NCBI RefSeq assembly: GCF_907177275.1
Contig: NZ_CAJSLV010000013.1
Span: forward strand, 1 to 64,000
DNA length: 64,000 nt
Direction: 5' to 3'
Origin: Actinacidiphila cocklensis
Lineage (GTDB): Bacteria > Actinomycetota > Actinomycetes > Streptomycetales > Streptomycetaceae
Positions within the stretch are counted from its first letter, which is position 1; every line of letters starts with the position of its first letter. A program made the translations under genes and the position numbers. The notes under the pieces are model-generated. The model was given only the letters and a program-made list of their open reading frames with translations, did not search any database and was not told the DNA's origin. Of the stretch, positions 63,361-64,000 are shown one piece after another.

Positions 63361-64000
63361 GCGATGAGCAGCGCGACGAGAACGAGTCAGGCGCCTCCGC
63401 ACACGACCCGCACGGTCCTGGTACGGGAGCCGGTCCTGGCGAGGCGGCCGTCCCGTCAGGGCTGGTCACCGCCGTGGTCAACCTGGTGCACACCGGCCCG
63501 GTCATGCTCGGCGCCTACACCATCGCCGAGCTGACCGCGGTGGACGCCATCGTGGACTTCCTCGAAGCCCGCCCCTCGGAGGACGAGCTGACCGAGGCCG
63601 TCAGGTCGCTCGCCGCGCGGGAACTGCTGCTCGCCGGCGAGACCAGCGAGCACGTGCAGGTGCGCGGGGACCTGGGCATCGCGGTGGCCTTCCAGCAGCG
63701 GGCCAGGATGGTGCTCGACGCCCGCACCAGCGGCACCGAGCCGGGGGAGCCGTGGCGCATCCTGCTGCTGCCGCAGCCCGAGGGGATCTGCCTGATGGTC
63801 CGCATCGACGCGCTCGGCGTCCACCAGATCGGGCTGTACGGGCTCGACCAGGCCCTGGACATCCTCACCGAGTGGCTGCCCCGGGGTGCCGCCGCCGACC
63901 GCGACAAGACGCCCGACGCCGACACGCTGCTCGCCGCCGCCGAGCGCTCCGCGCTGGTCACCGTCACCCGCTACACCGCGGAGGGCTCCGCGGAGATCGC
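63357..64000 (+). CDS. Protein of unknown function, cut by the right edge
   Basis: At least 214 residues are visible. The N-terminal 35 residues are disordered (acidic, Gly/Pro-rich). A mixed alpha/beta domain follows with segments such as VVNLVHTGPVMLGAYTIAEL and PWRILLLPQPEGICLMVRID. No family was recognised. Its ATG at 63357 overlaps the TGA of the upstream unknown gene. The frame remains open at base 64000. Confidence 0.7.
   Translation, partial: MSDEQRDENESGASAHDPHGPGTGAGPGEAAVPSGLVTAVVNLVHTGPVMLGAYTIAELTAVDAIVDFLEARPSEDELTEAVRSLAARELLLAGETSEHVQVRGDLGIAVAFQQRARMVLDARTSGTEPGEPWRILLLPQPEGICLMVRIDALGVHQIGLYGLDQALDILTEWLPRGAAADRDKTPDADTLLAAAERSALVTVTRYTAEGSAEI

Overview
The window is about 64 kb of very GC-rich DNA with G/C at nearly every third codon position, many GTG/TTG starts and strong GAGG-type ribosome sites. 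Its gene families are typical of actinomycetes: twin-arginine secreted glycosidases, ROK and PucR regulators, ECF sigma factors, a YD/RHS-repeat giant protein, DUF3152 and MpaB-like (DUF2236) proteins. I read it as a chromosomal segment of a Streptomyces-like bacterium (Streptomycetaceae). I saw no rRNA, tRNA, CRISPR array, transposase or attachment site.

Layout. 1-6904: the 5' part of a non-ribosomal peptide synthetase (minus strand, running off the left edge), with a divergent acyltransferase/condensation-like gene overlapping a small ECF sigma factor gene. 7059-12753: sugar block with a ROK repressor whose mRNA looks leaderless, a GH27 alpha-galactosidase with CBM35, and a GH95 alpha-L-fucosidase/galactosidase. 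12932-14519: a three-cysteine leader peptide ahead of a dicarboxylate/amino-acid:cation symporter. 14597-17237: an MpaB-like oxygenase, a DoxX protein and an SDR. 17291-22357 (minus): a tightly coupled ABC ATPase, ABC permease and secreted beta-propeller phosphoesterase. 22736-25520: a GH55-like beta-helix protein under a LacI-type operator, and a DUF3152 metallopeptidase-like protein. 25716-36627: two giant secreted proteins, one with LamG domains (1458 aa) and one RHS/YD protein (2145 aa) with an unrecognised C-terminal tip. 36754-40501: a four-helix membrane protein and a GH87 alpha-1,3-glucanase candidate.

40537-46106 (minus) is a full oligopeptide ABC importer (binding lipoprotein, two permeases, two ATPases). 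It is divergent from a PucR regulator, which is followed by a PaiB-like FMN protein and an amidohydrolase; a M14 carboxypeptidase lies convergent to these. The block reads as a peptide or acyl-amino-acid uptake and breakdown locus. 52337-56056 is a co-directional set: a VIT1/CCC1 metal transporter, a fused electron-transfer flavoprotein (beta plus alpha in one chain), a membrane protein with two ExxE motifs, and a 69-aa membrane protein. This could be a metal-redox/transport unit. 56109-64000 holds a leaderless winged-helix regulator with an operator over its -10, a STAS protein, a CDF transporter, a YbdK-type carboxylate-amine ligase, an epimerase plus ECF41 sigma factor with a recognisable ECF41 promoter, MsrA, and two overlapping unknown genes, the last cut by the right edge.

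The most interesting points are the cysteine-type leader peptide in front of a DAACS transporter, the complete ECF41 circuit, the fused-ETF/metal transport unit, the RHS tip without a visible immunity gene, and the repeated leaderless promoter architecture.
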